In this document: one piece after another, positions 1 to 8,887 of the stretch
Position numbering within the stretch: the first letter of the stretch is position 1
Layout of the letters: each line of letters opens with the position of its first letter
Origin: Thiorhodococcus drewsii AZ1
GTDB taxonomy: Bacteria > Pseudomonadota > Gammaproteobacteria > Chromatiales > Chromatiaceae
Assembly: GCF_000224065.1 (NCBI RefSeq)
Contig: NZ_AFWT01000021.1
Span: 1 to 64,000 of the forward strand
Reading direction: 5' to 3'
DNA: 64,000 nt
The notes under the pieces: generated by a model
Seen by the model: only the letters and a program-made list of their open reading frames with translations
Databases searched by the model: none
What the model was told of the DNA's origin: nothing
Translations under genes and position numbers: made by a program

Positions 1-1
1 T

Positions 2-469
2 GTCGAGATCCTCGACGATAAGTCGGCGGCCTCGGCCAGTGGCTTTCTCGAGCGCCTGATCGCCAAGGCGCCATTCACCCTCACCAAGATCCTCACCGAT
101 AACGGCAAAGAGTTCACCGACCGTTTCTGCGCCACGGGCGAGCGCTCGCCAACGGGACAGCATCGCTTCGATCAGGTCTGCGCCCAGCATTTCATCGCGC
201 ATCGCCTGACCAAACCCAGAACCCCACAGACCAATGGCATGGTCGAGCGTTTCAATGGGCGCATCGCCGAGGTGTTGGCCACCACACGCTTCGATTCTTC
301 ACAGAGTCTCGAGCAAACCATCACCCGCTACGTCCAGGTCTACAACCAGCACATTCCGCAAAAAGCACTCGGGCACATCGCCCCGATTCAAGCCCTCAAG
401 GATTGGGCTGAGAAGCGCCCCGAACTATTCAAAAAGCGGGCATATAATCTTAGGGGACTTAACACTTAA
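2..469 (+). CDS. IS481-type transposase, 3' part (cut by window start)
   Basis: The frame is open from base 2, so the N-terminus lies outside the window. The visible 155 residues are the C-terminal half of an rve-type DDE integrase core. LTDNGKEF holds the second catalytic Asp. KPRTPQTNGMVERFNGRI is the conserved block carrying the catalytic Glu, and its PQTNGMVERFNG form is typical of IS481 transposases. The tail, with YNQHIPQKALGHIAPIQAL, also fits the family. The reading frame shows no break and ends in TAA at 467-469, next to a candidate terminal repeat, so this end of the element looks intact. Whether the whole element is functional cannot be judged here. It marks the left border of the accessory region that follows. 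Confidence 0.88.
   Translation, partial: VEILDDKSAASASGFLERLIAKAPFTLTKILTDNGKEFTDRFCATGERSPTGQHRFDQVCAQHFIAHRLTKPRTPQTNGMVERFNGRIAEVLATTRFDSSQSLEQTITRYVQVYNQHIPQKALGHIAPIQALKDWAEKRPELFKKRAYNLRGLNT
452..464. repeat. Candidate right terminal inverted repeat of the IS481-type element
   Basis: AGGGGACTTAACA lies at the very end of the transposase frame. Read inward from the outside it is TGTTAAGTCCCCT, the TGT-starting end usual for IS481-family elements. The matching left end is outside the window, so the exact boundary is inferred. Confidence 0.55.
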
Positions 470-829
470 GCCATTGTTTTAAAATATTATACTGATGATG
501 CTGGGAGACCCGAGTCGACGAACCTCTGGGGCATAGTTTTACCCATATCTTCTAGCGCTTTTCGTGTACGGCGAGATAAGTGCTTGATTGAGCGTCTTGG
601 AGTCATGAGTTGCCAGCTTCGTGGGACGAAAACCGGGTGCCGTAAGTGTCTGAGCGGGCACAAAGAGCCATGATTTTATACTGCAAACTGATGTTACGCG
701 GCACCACGAGACTTTAGCTTACAAAATCAGCTATTTGACATTTCGTGTTCATTCGCTAAGCGATTGTTTCTACATGATCGGTGCGTAACATCAGCTACAA
801 AATAAAGAATGTTTGAAGCATTAGTAGAC
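470..829. other. Non-coding AT-richer stretch with a short inverted-repeat pair
   Basis: No gene is convincing here. The stretch is clearly more AT-rich than the rest of the window. CTGATGTTACGC at 688-699 is the exact reverse complement of GCGTAACATCAG at 783-794, so a segment of about 107 bp is bounded by 12-bp inverted ends. The similarity extends slightly inward (GGCACC after the left arm, GGT before the right one). This could be a MITE-like remnant or a solo insertion-sequence scar. No host element was identified. Confidence 0.45.
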
Positions 830-1768
830 TTACTCACTTCCCGTTCGATAACGATCAGGCCGGTATTCTTGATAACAACTCATCCCAATGCTCATCGATA
901 ACTGACCCATGGATGCACTGATGCGAGTTAGAATGATAACCGCTTGACTAAAAGACACTATGGCAATAATCGGCAGGAACAAACTTGCTGTGATGGTTTG
1001 TGCAATCTTGATCGAAAACCATAAAAATTTGTTAGGTGCCGAGTAAGACTGAACAACCCGCTTGTAGAATTGCTGCCCACCGCGATAGCCTCGACGGCAA
1101 ATCCATTTGATGTTGAGTCGTTCCTCAGAAATGCTCTCGAAGACCTCGCCTTCATCGCACCATATCATTCGAACCCCTGATCGGTGCAGCAGACTGAAGT
1201 AGTCAGTATCTTCCCCGCCTGTAAGCGCATACGCCGAGTTGAATTGCTGACGGGGCTGGCCAATAGCGAAAACTCGAAACAAGACATTACCAGTTGCCCC
1301 TGTTGCCAGAATCGCGCCACTTGAATGTCTTGGACGCTTGAATGAGGGGTGTTTCGATGACCACTTTGGTGCGCCTTCAGGAAGTAGGCCAATGACCGGC
1401 CCAAAGACCACATCAGCCCCATAATGATGCAGCGCGTGCATCATACTTTGGAGCCAGCCTGACGACACGGTTTCATCATCGTCAAGGAAGGCTGCATAGT
1501 CCGCATCGATATGCCGCAATGCCCGATTGCGCGCATATGAGATCCCTTGAATGGGTTCGACGTCATAAAAAATACTGAATGGGGTTTTCGTCACTCGATA
1601 TCGATCGACGACCACCCCGGCGGATGCCCTGTGATCGTTGTCGATGACGATGACCCTGACCTGAAATCCCGTCATATCCATCGCCACAAGACTCCGCAAG
1701 AGCAACTCTAAAAGCTCTGGCCGGCGATAGGTGGCGATACAGATATCAACCCGTGCATCATTCTCCAT
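830..1768 (-). CDS. Family 2 glycosyltransferase with C-terminal membrane segment
   Basis: A 312-residue GT-A fold glycosyltransferase. The N-terminus DICIATYRRPELLELLLRSL is the nucleotide-binding start of GT2 enzymes. AAFLDDDETVSSGWL (about residues 92-106) carries the DDD metal/sugar-nucleotide motif. Around residues 245-290 there is a hydrophobic stretch that probably anchors the enzyme to the inner membrane. The expected role is transfer of a sugar from a nucleotide donor to a lipid-linked oligosaccharide or exopolysaccharide intermediate. Donor and acceptor cannot be read from sequence. The start overlaps the end of the upstream flippase gene by 11 bp, so the two are probably co-transcribed. 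Composition is more AT-rich than the core genes, and the pair sits between two transposase genes, which suggests acquisition by transfer. Confidence 0.85.
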   Translation of the reverse strand: MENDARVDICIATYRRPELLELLLRSLVAMDMTGFQVRVIVIDNDHRASAGVVVDRYRVTKTPFSIFYDVEPIQGISYARNRALRHIDADYAAFLDDDETVSSGWLQSMMHALHHYGADVVFGPVIGLLPEGAPKWSSKHPSFKRPRHSSGAILATGATGNVLFRVFAIGQPRQQFNSAYALTGGEDTDYFSLLHRSGVRMIWCDEGEVFESISEERLNIKWICRRGYRGGQQFYKRVVQSYSAPNKFLWFSIKIAQTITASLFLPIIAIVSFSQAVIILTRISASMGQLSMSIGMSCYQEYRPDRYRTGSE

Positions 1769-3020
1769 GCCTGAGTAGTCTCCTCCAGAGTAAAATCGCC
1801 AATAGCGTCTCGCCGATCACTGCACCTGCCAGTGCGCCCTGAATCCCGTAGAGGTAACAGAGACTCGCGGCCGCGACAATCGTGACCGCCGCACTGACAC
1901 TATTGCGTATCATGATCGATCTGAACTCTTTTTGTGCCTGTAACATGATCGAGGCGGTGGTGCGTGCAAGGAGCGCAAAAAGCGTCAGGAACCACATAGC
2001 GATCAGGGGTTCAAGGTTCGGATATTTTAGATCAAAGACCAGGGGGATCACCCAATCGCGAGAGGACCAAAGCAGGAGCATGTAGACTGCCGCGAGCGTG
2101 ATGAGGATCATGGTGTAGACCAGTATCGTTTGACGCATCTTCTTCGGTTTGGTTACACGCATGTCAGCGAGTCGGGGTAAGAGAATCTGGTTGATTGCAG
2201 GAACCCCGAACATAAACGGCATGATCGATAATCTGGCTGCATTGGCTTGTCCTGCCCCTGCCGGGCCGGCAAACAAGACCGTGACATAGAGATAGGCCTG
2301 ACTTTGAAGCCAGGTCACGATCACCCCCCCCAAGGCCCAGCGCCCACCCTGCCAACTGCCGCTCAAATCAGAGAATAGGTGTTTCAAGCGCACGCCACGC
2401 AGTGGCAGATTCGCCTGTTTCGCGCCGATCTGCACGGCAATGATTTGGCCTACAGCGTAGATCCAGAGCCCCAGTACTGCGTCAAGCTCGATCTTTGCCA
2501 GAAAGCTCACGCCAAGCAGCGATGCGATGACGACAGCCACACCCACATTCATCACAAATGCCCGTTTCTCCAAGCGTACGATATAGGCGTGACGAATGAA
2601 AAAGTTATTGATGAGATACGCGGCGGATGCGATTGCACACGCAAACAGATAGGCTCGCTTCTGAGCAACCCAATCCAACCCGAACTCATCCGAGAATACA
2701 ATAATTATTGAAAATGATAAGAGCAGTACGCCACAGAATATAACAACGGAAAACATGACGCGCGCCGCATAGGCTAGTCGGTCGTCTTGTGCCTTGTCTG
2801 GCGTATTGACAACCATCTGCGTCAGGAAAAGTGCGTTACCAATACCCCCAAAGAAAAGAACGGCCGCAAACCCGACGCTGAAACGCCCGAATTCATCAGC
2901 GCTTAGTGCCCGTACCAGATAAATCGTCAACATAAAATTGGTGCCGCTACTGACGAACTGATTGGCGAAGCTAAAGGATATGGCACTCGCAATCGATCGG
3001 TAGCGATGAAGCCGAAGCAT
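1758..3020 (-). CDS. Polysaccharide/O-antigen flippase-like membrane protein (Wzx/MATE-like)
   Basis: A 420-residue, very hydrophobic protein with roughly 12 membrane segments spread over its length. The N-terminus (SAISFSFANQFVSSGTNFML) and the repeated long helices with scattered charges fit the polysaccharide biosynthesis (RfbX/Wzx) branch of the MOP superfamily. Such proteins flip undecaprenyl-linked oligosaccharides across the inner membrane. It is the first gene of a two-gene operon with the GT2 glycosyltransferase. No polymerase or sugar-nucleotide genes are adjacent, so this looks like a fragment of a polysaccharide locus or a small islet. A general lipid or drug MATE exporter is a less likely alternative given the glycosyltransferase partner. 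Confidence 0.8.
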   Translation of the reverse strand: MLRLHRYRSIASAISFSFANQFVSSGTNFMLTIYLVRALSADEFGRFSVGFAAVLFFGGIGNALFLTQMVVNTPDKAQDDRLAYAARVMFSVVIFCGVLLLSFSIIIVFSDEFGLDWVAQKRAYLFACAIASAAYLINNFFIRHAYIVRLEKRAFVMNVGVAVVIASLLGVSFLAKIELDAVLGLWIYAVGQIIAVQIGAKQANLPLRGVRLKHLFSDLSGSWQGGRWALGGVIVTWLQSQAYLYVTVLFAGPAGAGQANAARLSIMPFMFGVPAINQILLPRLADMRVTKPKKMRQTILVYTMILITLAAVYMLLLWSSRDWVIPLVFDLKYPNLEPLIAMWFLTLFALLARTTASIMLQAQKEFRSIMIRNSVSAAVTIVAAASLCYLYGIQGALAGAVIGETLLAILLWRRLLRHGE

Positions 3021-3127
3021 AGAATCCTAGAGTCCTCTATCCATTACCGCCCCCTCAGAACAGTGAATTTCACATTAAGATCTTCATTATAATGACGTCG
3101 CCTTGAGATTCTGTCCCCAATGTCGCG

Positions 3128-4242
3128 ATGTCCGAAATCCGTACCGTCAAACTGCTCCAAACCCTGCTCGCCACTCACCTGGACTGGCATGGCATGGCTC
3201 TCGTCTTGATTTTCTCGCCCGCTTCATCCTGGCTGTGCTGCAGGTGCGTTCGGTTAATCTAGCCCGCCTGGCGCCGGTGTTTTCGAACCGCGCGAAGACC
3301 AACTCAAACTACATCCGCTTGCAGCACTTCATGCGCGCCTTCACGATCGATCAGGCCGACATCGCACGTACGGTTGGCGACCTACTACCCAAGGAACCGC
3401 CCTGGGTGCTGACACTCAATCACACCAACTGGAAACTCGGGCGTGCCGAGATCAATCTGCTGGTGCTCGGGGTTGCCTATCGTGGCTTGGCCATCCCGCT
3501 GTTTTGGAAGGCGTTGCCCAAGGCGGGCAACTCCAACATGCACGAGCGCATCGCACTGATGGATCGCTACTTCGACACCTTTCCTTCAAACCAGTGGCCT
3601 TCCTCTTGGCCGATCGCGAGTTCGTCGGGCGCCAATGGCTAACGTATCTCTTGCAGCGGGGGTTGCCGTTTCGCGTGCGCCTAAAGGCCAACGCCAACCT
3701 CACCTCCATCAAGGGCTCCTACCCACTGCTGCGGGAGTTCCAGACGCTGGCAGTCGGAAGCACACGGGTGCTGCGTCAGCCGCGCCGACTCTGGGGGCAG
3801 GCGGTTTTTCTCAGCGCCAAACGCTTGAAGCCCAATGAATGGCTGCTCATCGTCAGCGAATCCTTCAGCCGCCATGCCGTGGAGGCGTATGCCCAGCGCT
3901 GGACCATCGAAACTTTGTTTGCCGCTTTGAAATCCCACGGGTTTCACCTCGAAGAGACCCATCCGACCCAACCCGAGCGCCTTGAGCGACTGTTCGCGCT
4001 GCTGACGCTGGCCACGCTGTGGGCCGTTCATGCCGGCGTCTGGGCGCATGAGCAACAACCGATTCGCCAAAAAAACACTCGAGCGCCCTCAGTTCAGCTT
4101 CTTTCGCTATGGGCTCGATCTCCTTCAGCATCTCATCATCAAGCAGGCCAGCTTCGGCGCCGAACTGCTCTGTGTCCTCGGATTCATGCTCGATGGACAG
4201 CCGTTCAAGGTCGAGCATGACATGAGGCTCGTGCTGTATTAG
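3128..4242 (+). pseudogene. Decayed IS4-family transposase with several frameshifts
   Basis: Three reading frames must be joined to recover one transposase. ATG at 3128 gives MSEIRTVKLLQTLLATHLDW in frame 2. The protein continues in frame 1 from about 3200 (LDFLARFILAVLQ... to ALMDRYFDTFP). It moves to frame 3 near 3590 (VAFLLADREFVG... to YAQRWTIETLFAALKS) and returns to frame 1 near 4060, ending at the TAG at 4240-4242. The DREFVG block and the Y-x2-RW-x2-E signature of IS4 transposases are present. The first catalytic position, normally DRTNW, reads LNHTNW, so the Asp is Asn. Frameshifts plus loss of a catalytic Asp make activity very unlikely. No clear terminal inverted repeats were found. 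Confidence 0.82.
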
Positions 4243-4973
4243 CTAGGCGAGGCTATTTCGTTTTGTACTGTACTGAGGTCCGGACCACAGCCCATCGCCC
4301 GCTTGCCCAGCCATCATCCAGCTCACCCCAGACCGTCACCGAACGAACGATCATCGCCGCGAATAACGTAGGCCGGTCCCTGTCGCAACCCTTGCAGCTA
4401 GGCATTGCCATAAGAGCTGGGAGCAGTCAACCCAGATACTGGAAAAAAGTATAAAACACGGAGATGCGAAACAGTGAGCGGTCAATCACAGGATTCAGTC
4501 GAGGAGTATGGCTCTGGAAAAACCGAGTGGCTGAATGCATAACACTCCGAACCGAAACCAACATGAAATCAGCGCCTCGCGACGATGGGCCTTGATCATC
4601 GTTTCGTCCAAGACCGAGACAAGTACTCAACTAAAGCAATTTTTATCTAAAAAATCAGCGCCTTACTTGGCCGGCCGAGGTTGCATCACGGCAGGTGGAC
4701 CGAACGATGATCAAGGCCCGACGATCACTCACCCAACACAGTCAACTTTACCTTGACAATTACCGAACCTGGCCGAGTTCAACTCGACGCCCCCAACCTC
4801 GCTCACTGGGATTCGCTCAAGCTACGCGAGCGACATCGGCGCGGCATACCCACCCGACCGCCCCGCCCTGTACCATAGACGTTCGCCGCGCGCTCCCAGC
4901 GGGACGACGCGCCCAGGATGCCGCCACCGACGGCCTCCTCATCGACCGGCATGACAGCCACCGAAGACAGACC
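4243..4973. other. Non-coding stretch with short direct and inverted repeats
   Basis: No ORF here resembles a protein. A 17-bp perfect inverted repeat is present: GGGCCTTGATCATCGTT at 4587-4603 and its complement at 4703-4719. A 12-bp direct repeat AAATCAGCGCCT occurs at 4566-4577 and 4652-4663. The region follows a dead transposase, so these are most simply scars of older insertions. Its right part must hold the promoter for the gene starting at 4974, but no good -35/-10 pair stands out. Confidence 0.4.
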
Positions 4974-6221
4974 ATGAATCGACTCACGCATCCTGTCGCC
5001 CTCGCGCTTGCCGCCCTGACGATCGGCGCCTCGCCCCTCTTGCAAGCAGAGACCTCGACCGGGCCGGACATCTGGAATCAGACGCGGGACACCGCAACCG
5101 ATTGGTGGAACCGTTCCAAGGATTTCGCGAACCAGACCGCCAACGACGCGCGCCGGATACTCGGACCAAAGGACGATTTCGGTCATGTCTGGGAAGCGGC
5201 GGTTCCACGACTCGAAGATGCGCTGGAACTGGAGCAGCGTCAGGCCCAGCTGCCCGAAAGCGCCTGGATCGGTGCCGATCAGCGCTCGAACCAAACCGAA
5301 ATCGACGCGCTTCTGGACGAGGCCGTCGAGATTCTCTCGGTGTCACCGGCACTGCGCTATCGCGACCGCATCCAGGCGATCCAGGGCGAAATCGAACGAC
5401 TTCGCGCCGAAATCGCCGAGTACCGACAGAAGCGCGTCGCCGCGCCAACCGAATCCGCAATCCAGAAGACGGTGACCGACTACGACCGGCTGATCGCGAC
5501 CCGCGAGCAGGAGATCGCCGCCAGGAACGCCGAGATCGAGGATCTCAAGCACCGTTTCGCCGAGGAACTGCGCGGCAAGGGACTAGAACTCGGCGACGAA
5601 CAGGTTGCCTTTCTGCTGACCACCGTCGTCGGCGACAACATGGTCGACCTCGGCATCCTGTTCGACAACGTCAAATCCATGACCGCCGAGCTGGAGGAGC
5701 TGGTTGCCGAAAGCGGCGAGGATCTGGAGAGTGCGCGCCGTTACTACGGGCTCTATGTAGTCCTGCTCAAGGCGTTGCGACGCATGCACATCCAGGTCGA
5801 AGAATCGGTGTCCGAGGAATATCTTCCCCAGATCGATTCGATCATCCGCCAGGCCCAAACGCTCTCCGGCGAGACACGCGAGCTGATGCACACCTCGCCC
5901 GACAAGCGCGACCTGCTCACCGCCAACCTGGAGGCCCAGCGGGCCACCATCGAGGCCGCCCAGATGTATCGTCGCTATCTGGAGGACCAGGCCAGACAGG
6001 TCGAGCAGGCCCGCCTGGAGCTGGAAAAGGACATCGCGACGGCCTGGAACACCTACGAGACCGTGCGCGTCTCGGGCGAGCTGGTCGGATTGGTCAAATC
6101 CAGCCAGCAGCTGCTCGAAGGACTCATGAACCGTCAGGTTCCGGCGCTAAGACCCTTCGCGAACCTGCAGATGCAGCGCGAGTTCGAGAAACTGACCCTG
6201 CAGTTGCGCGCCAAGCAGTGA
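4974..6221 (+). CDS. Exported coiled-coil protein of unknown function
   Basis: The frame is open further upstream, but ATG 4974 begins a clear signal peptide (MNRLTHPVALALAALTIGAS, cleavage likely after LLQA), giving 415 residues. The mature protein is hydrophilic, rich in Glu, Arg, Gln and Ala, and almost entirely helical. Strong heptad-like stretches occur at about 125-200 (IQAIQGEIERLRAEIAEYRQ) and 310-375 (RYLEDQARQVEQARLELEKD). There is no lipobox, membrane helix or enzyme motif. I do not recognise the family. The architecture suggests a periplasmic structural or scaffold protein. It stands alone, facing a convergent lipoprotein gene 17 bp away. Low-complexity composition makes weak similarity to other coiled coils meaningless as evidence. 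Confidence 0.72.
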   Translation: MNRLTHPVALALAALTIGASPLLQAETSTGPDIWNQTRDTATDWWNRSKDFANQTANDARRILGPKDDFGHVWEAAVPRLEDALELEQRQAQLPESAWIGADQRSNQTEIDALLDEAVEILSVSPALRYRDRIQAIQGEIERLRAEIAEYRQKRVAAPTESAIQKTVTDYDRLIATREQEIAARNAEIEDLKHRFAEELRGKGLELGDEQVAFLLTTVVGDNMVDLGILFDNVKSMTAELEELVAESGEDLESARRYYGLYVVLLKALRRMHIQVEESVSEEYLPQIDSIIRQAQTLSGETRELMHTSPDKRDLLTANLEAQRATIEAAQMYRRYLEDQARQVEQARLELEKDIATAWNTYETVRVSGELVGLVKSSQQLLEGLMNRQVPALRPFANLQMQREFEKLTLQLRAKQ

Positions 6222-6238
6222 CGATCGAGCCTGGGTGA

Positions 6239-6778
6239 TCAAGGCCGATAGGGATAGGGCTTGGCCTGGCCGAGCGCCGTATAGCCGAACACGATATCGC
6301 CTGTGGTGCCATCGTCGAGCCCGATCCGACCGATCCCGTTACGCCCGTCATGATCGAGGATGATGTCGGCCCAGCCGCTGCGACCGTCGCTGCAATAGAC
6401 GTCGAAGAGCGCATCGTTCGACACCGTGAAGGCATCGTAGCGACCGCGGCAGTCGGTTCGGCCATTGGTGACATCGAAGCGCGCCTTGAGCAGAGTCGTC
6501 CGATAATCGCCGATATAGACCTCGCCGCCCATCATGACCGCGAACGGACCTGCCGTGGAGCGGTCTCCAGGCTCTTCATTGGGGCGAGGACGCTCGAAAT
6601 ACTCTAGGACCTCGCTCATGCAGGCCGAGTAGTCCTCCAGGTCCAGATGCTGACACAGCCGCTTGCCGTACTCGTCAGGGGAGATCGAAGTACTGATGCC
6701 TCCCAGATGATTCGGCGGTACGAGCGCGCAACCCGCAAGCCAACTGGATATACCGGCGATGACGACCAATCGAAACAT
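6239..6778 (-). CDS. Hypothetical lipoprotein
   Basis: ATG 6778 follows a good ribosome binding site (GGAGAAAG) and gives 179 residues. The N-terminus is a lipoprotein signal with lipobox LAGC (Cys17), so the mature protein should be lipidated and membrane-anchored. The rest is soluble with several Cys (LCQHLDLEDYSACM, TDCRGRYDAF, DVYCSDGRSGWAD) and ends in a beta-rich segment (IILDHDGRNGIGRIGLDDGT). Family unknown. It is divergent from another lipoprotein gene at 6970, with about 190 bp between the starts, so the two may share control. Function cannot be assigned. Confidence 0.75.
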   Translation of the reverse strand: MFRLVVIAGISSWLAGCALVPPNHLGGISTSISPDEYGKRLCQHLDLEDYSACMSEVLEYFERPRPNEEPGDRSTAGPFAVMMGGEVYIGDYRTTLLKARFDVTNGRTDCRGRYDAFTVSNDALFDVYCSDGRSGWADIILDHDGRNGIGRIGLDDGTTGDIVFGYTALGQAKPYPYRP

Positions 6779-6969
6779 AGGCTTTCTCCGCTTAGCCTTA
6801 TGGAGCGAACGGCTATGGAGTTTACATGCATCCGAGTTCTCAGTGTGCTCACGGATCCCCGAACGTGCACAATAGGCGGAATTACCGCTACAGTTCGGAC
6901 GACACGACACCGAAGCGCACCGCGCAGACCCGACCGAACAGGACCGATGGTAGGACAGGAGCGATACAG

Positions 6970-7359
6970 ATGAGACCACTGAATCTTTGTCTAGGAAGTC
7001 CCAATCCGGCCATCCGGAGCACTGGAATCGGCTTGGGCGCCACCCTTTTCGCGCTCGTGCTCGGCGGCTGCGCCAAGCCACTGGTGCTGGATGCGACCCT
7101 GCCGCAACAATTCGCCGAGATCGCCTGCGTGGAGGACTGCCGGGTGACCAAGGAGCAGTGCAACGAGGATGCCCGTTACGACTACAGCCAGTGCCAGGCC
7201 GGCTACGACACCTCCTTCAAGAAGTACCGCTGGTGCCTCGCCTCCGCCTACGACACCAAGGAATGCGGCTACGCAGGGTGGCCCTGTGCCGAGAACCTTT
7301 ACGGCTACTGCAGCAATCGCTATCAGGAATGCGCTCAGGCCTGCCGCAACGGCGGATAG
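6970..7359 (+). CDS. Small Cys-rich lipoprotein
   Basis: ATG 6970 lies 8 nt after an AGGAG site and gives 129 residues. A lipoprotein signal ends in LGGC (Cys34). The 95-residue mature part holds 10 Cys besides the lipidated one, spaced as in IACVEDC, KEQC, YSQC, YRWC, DTKEC, GWPC, YGYC, YQEC and AQAC, together with many Tyr, Glu and Asp residues. Regular Cys spacing in an exported protein suggests several disulfides or a metal site. The frame could be extended upstream, but the signal peptide and binding site decide this start. I do not recognise a family. It ends 27 bp before the convergent hupV gene and is divergent from the lipoprotein gene at 6778. Confidence 0.75.
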   Translation: MRPLNLCLGSPNPAIRSTGIGLGATLFALVLGGCAKPLVLDATLPQQFAEIACVEDCRVTKEQCNEDARYDYSQCQAGYDTSFKKYRWCLASAYDTKECGYAGWPCAENLYGYCSNRYQECAQACRNGG

Positions 7360-7386
7360 CCTCGCGACCCGCGACCGGGGCGCCGG

Positions 7387-8835
7387 TCAATGCACCGTGC
7401 ACACCATGCAGGGATCGAACGAGCGCACGATGTGCTGGACCGACACCGGCGTGCGCTCTCCCGGCCTGACCGGCGCCCCCACCAGCGCCTGTTCCAAGGC
7501 GCCAGGAACCTGATTGCGATCCCGAGGCGAGAAGTTCCAGGTGGTCGGCGCGACGATCTGATAGTTGAGGATGCGACCGTTACGCACCCGCAGCCAATGG
7601 CCGAGACTGCCGCGCGCCGCCTCGATCAGACCGACACCCTGAGTCTCCTCTGGAAGCGGGCCCGACGCACAGAAGGGTTCGCCCGGACAGAGCTGCCGCA
7701 CCCACTCCTCCATGGCGATCAGCAATCGGGCCGACTCGATCAGACGGGCGATGACCCGGTTGGCGACATTGCCGCCCGAATGGCCGACCAGCTCGCGTAC
7801 CAGCGGCTGGCCATCGATCAACTGGCGCGCCAACGCGCCAACCTCGATGACCTGCCCGTTCAGCCGTGGGGCCTTGCACCAGCTGTAGGCGCCCTCCTTC
7901 TCCATCAGTGGCAGCGTGCTCCCAGCGCTCGGATGCAGGGGCTCGGCCCCGCCGAGCATCCAGCTGTGACTCAGATCCTCTGCGATGGTCCCCTCGTCCA
8001 GATCCCGAACCCCATCGGACCAGACACCCCGGCGGAACAGACGTGACTCACCGAGCGGAAACCCGCCGAAACTCATGAAGCGATCGGTCGCCCGCCCCAG
8101 CCGATCGAGCCCCAAGCGATCCGCAACCGCGAGAAACTGACGCAGATCGCCCGTCCCCGACGGCGCCTGATCGCGCCATTCCAGCAGCGCCCGCCGACTG
8201 GAGAGACCGGCGATCGTCTCCAGCCGGTCGCCGTAGGTCCGTTCTTCGAGGAAACGGCGGAATCCGCCCAGAATCATCAGCAGACGCACGCGTTCCTGCG
8301 GCTGAACGGCACGCGTGGAGCCACCGGGCTGAAGACTCAGGCTGTGCGGCCACTTCCCGGCAAGAAAGCCCATGAGATGCAGCAATCTGGCGCGCGCAGC
8401 GGTGAACTCCCGCGCGGCGACCCCGGAGCCGGCGCGAAAACGCTCGGCGAGTGCCGGATACCAGGGCTCGTCCGCATAGATCTCGCGGGCAAGATCGGGC
8501 ATGAAGAAGAGATAGAAATGGGTGAGGTGGTCGGCGAGATTTTCGCAGGCCAGAATGAGATTCACCGCCCGCTCGCCGTTCGGCGGCATCGAGAGTCCTT
8601 GCGCCTGGGCCAGCGCGGACGCGGCGGCCACCGACTGGGAGACCGAACAGATCCCGCAGATCCTCGGCACGATCACCAGGCTGTCGAGCGGATCCTTCCC
8701 CTGCAGGATCTGCTCGAAGCCACGATAGAGCGGCGAGACCACATGGGCCTCGCGCACCTGTCCGTCGACGACATCCAACCGGACCTCAAGATCGCCCTCG
8801 ACGCGGTTAAAGGGTCCGACCACCAGTCGAGCCAT
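7387..8835 (-). CDS. hupV: Regulatory [NiFe] hydrogenase large subunit HupV (HoxC)
   Basis: 482 residues, the large subunit of an H2-sensing cytoplasmic hydrogenase. The proximal Ni-Fe ligands are in RICGICSVSQS (Cys60, Cys63). The distal pair is at the extreme C-terminus, DPCMVCTVH (Cys476, Cys479), which ends exactly at the His. Energy-converting uptake hydrogenases carry a C-terminal extension removed by an endopeptidase. Its absence is characteristic of HupV/HoxC sensors. With HupU it binds H2 and signals to the HupT kinase. It is the last gene of hupT-hupU-hupV and starts 52 bp after hupU. The structural hydrogenase genes and the cognate HupR regulator are not in this window. Confidence 0.94.
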   Translation of the reverse strand: MARLVVGPFNRVEGDLEVRLDVVDGQVREAHVVSPLYRGFEQILQGKDPLDSLVIVPRICGICSVSQSVAAASALAQAQGLSMPPNGERAVNLILACENLADHLTHFYLFFMPDLAREIYADEPWYPALAERFRAGSGVAAREFTAARARLLHLMGFLAGKWPHSLSLQPGGSTRAVQPQERVRLLMILGGFRRFLEERTYGDRLETIAGLSSRRALLEWRDQAPSGTGDLRQFLAVADRLGLDRLGRATDRFMSFGGFPLGESRLFRRGVWSDGVRDLDEGTIAEDLSHSWMLGGAEPLHPSAGSTLPLMEKEGAYSWCKAPRLNGQVIEVGALARQLIDGQPLVRELVGHSGGNVANRVIARLIESARLLIAMEEWVRQLCPGEPFCASGPLPEETQGVGLIEAARGSLGHWLRVRNGRILNYQIVAPTTWNFSPRDRNQVPGALEQALVGAPVRPGERTPVSVQHIVRSFDPCMVCTVH

Positions 8836-8887
8836 GCCTCAGTCGCCTCCCGCGAGGCGTTCGCCCGCACAGCGCATCCACATCTCC

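Noticed and set aside
4695-4973. Upstream extension of the exported coiled-coil gene to 4695
   Set aside because: The added residues are Arg/Pro/Thr-rich with no family features, while ATG 4974 opens a clean signal peptide.
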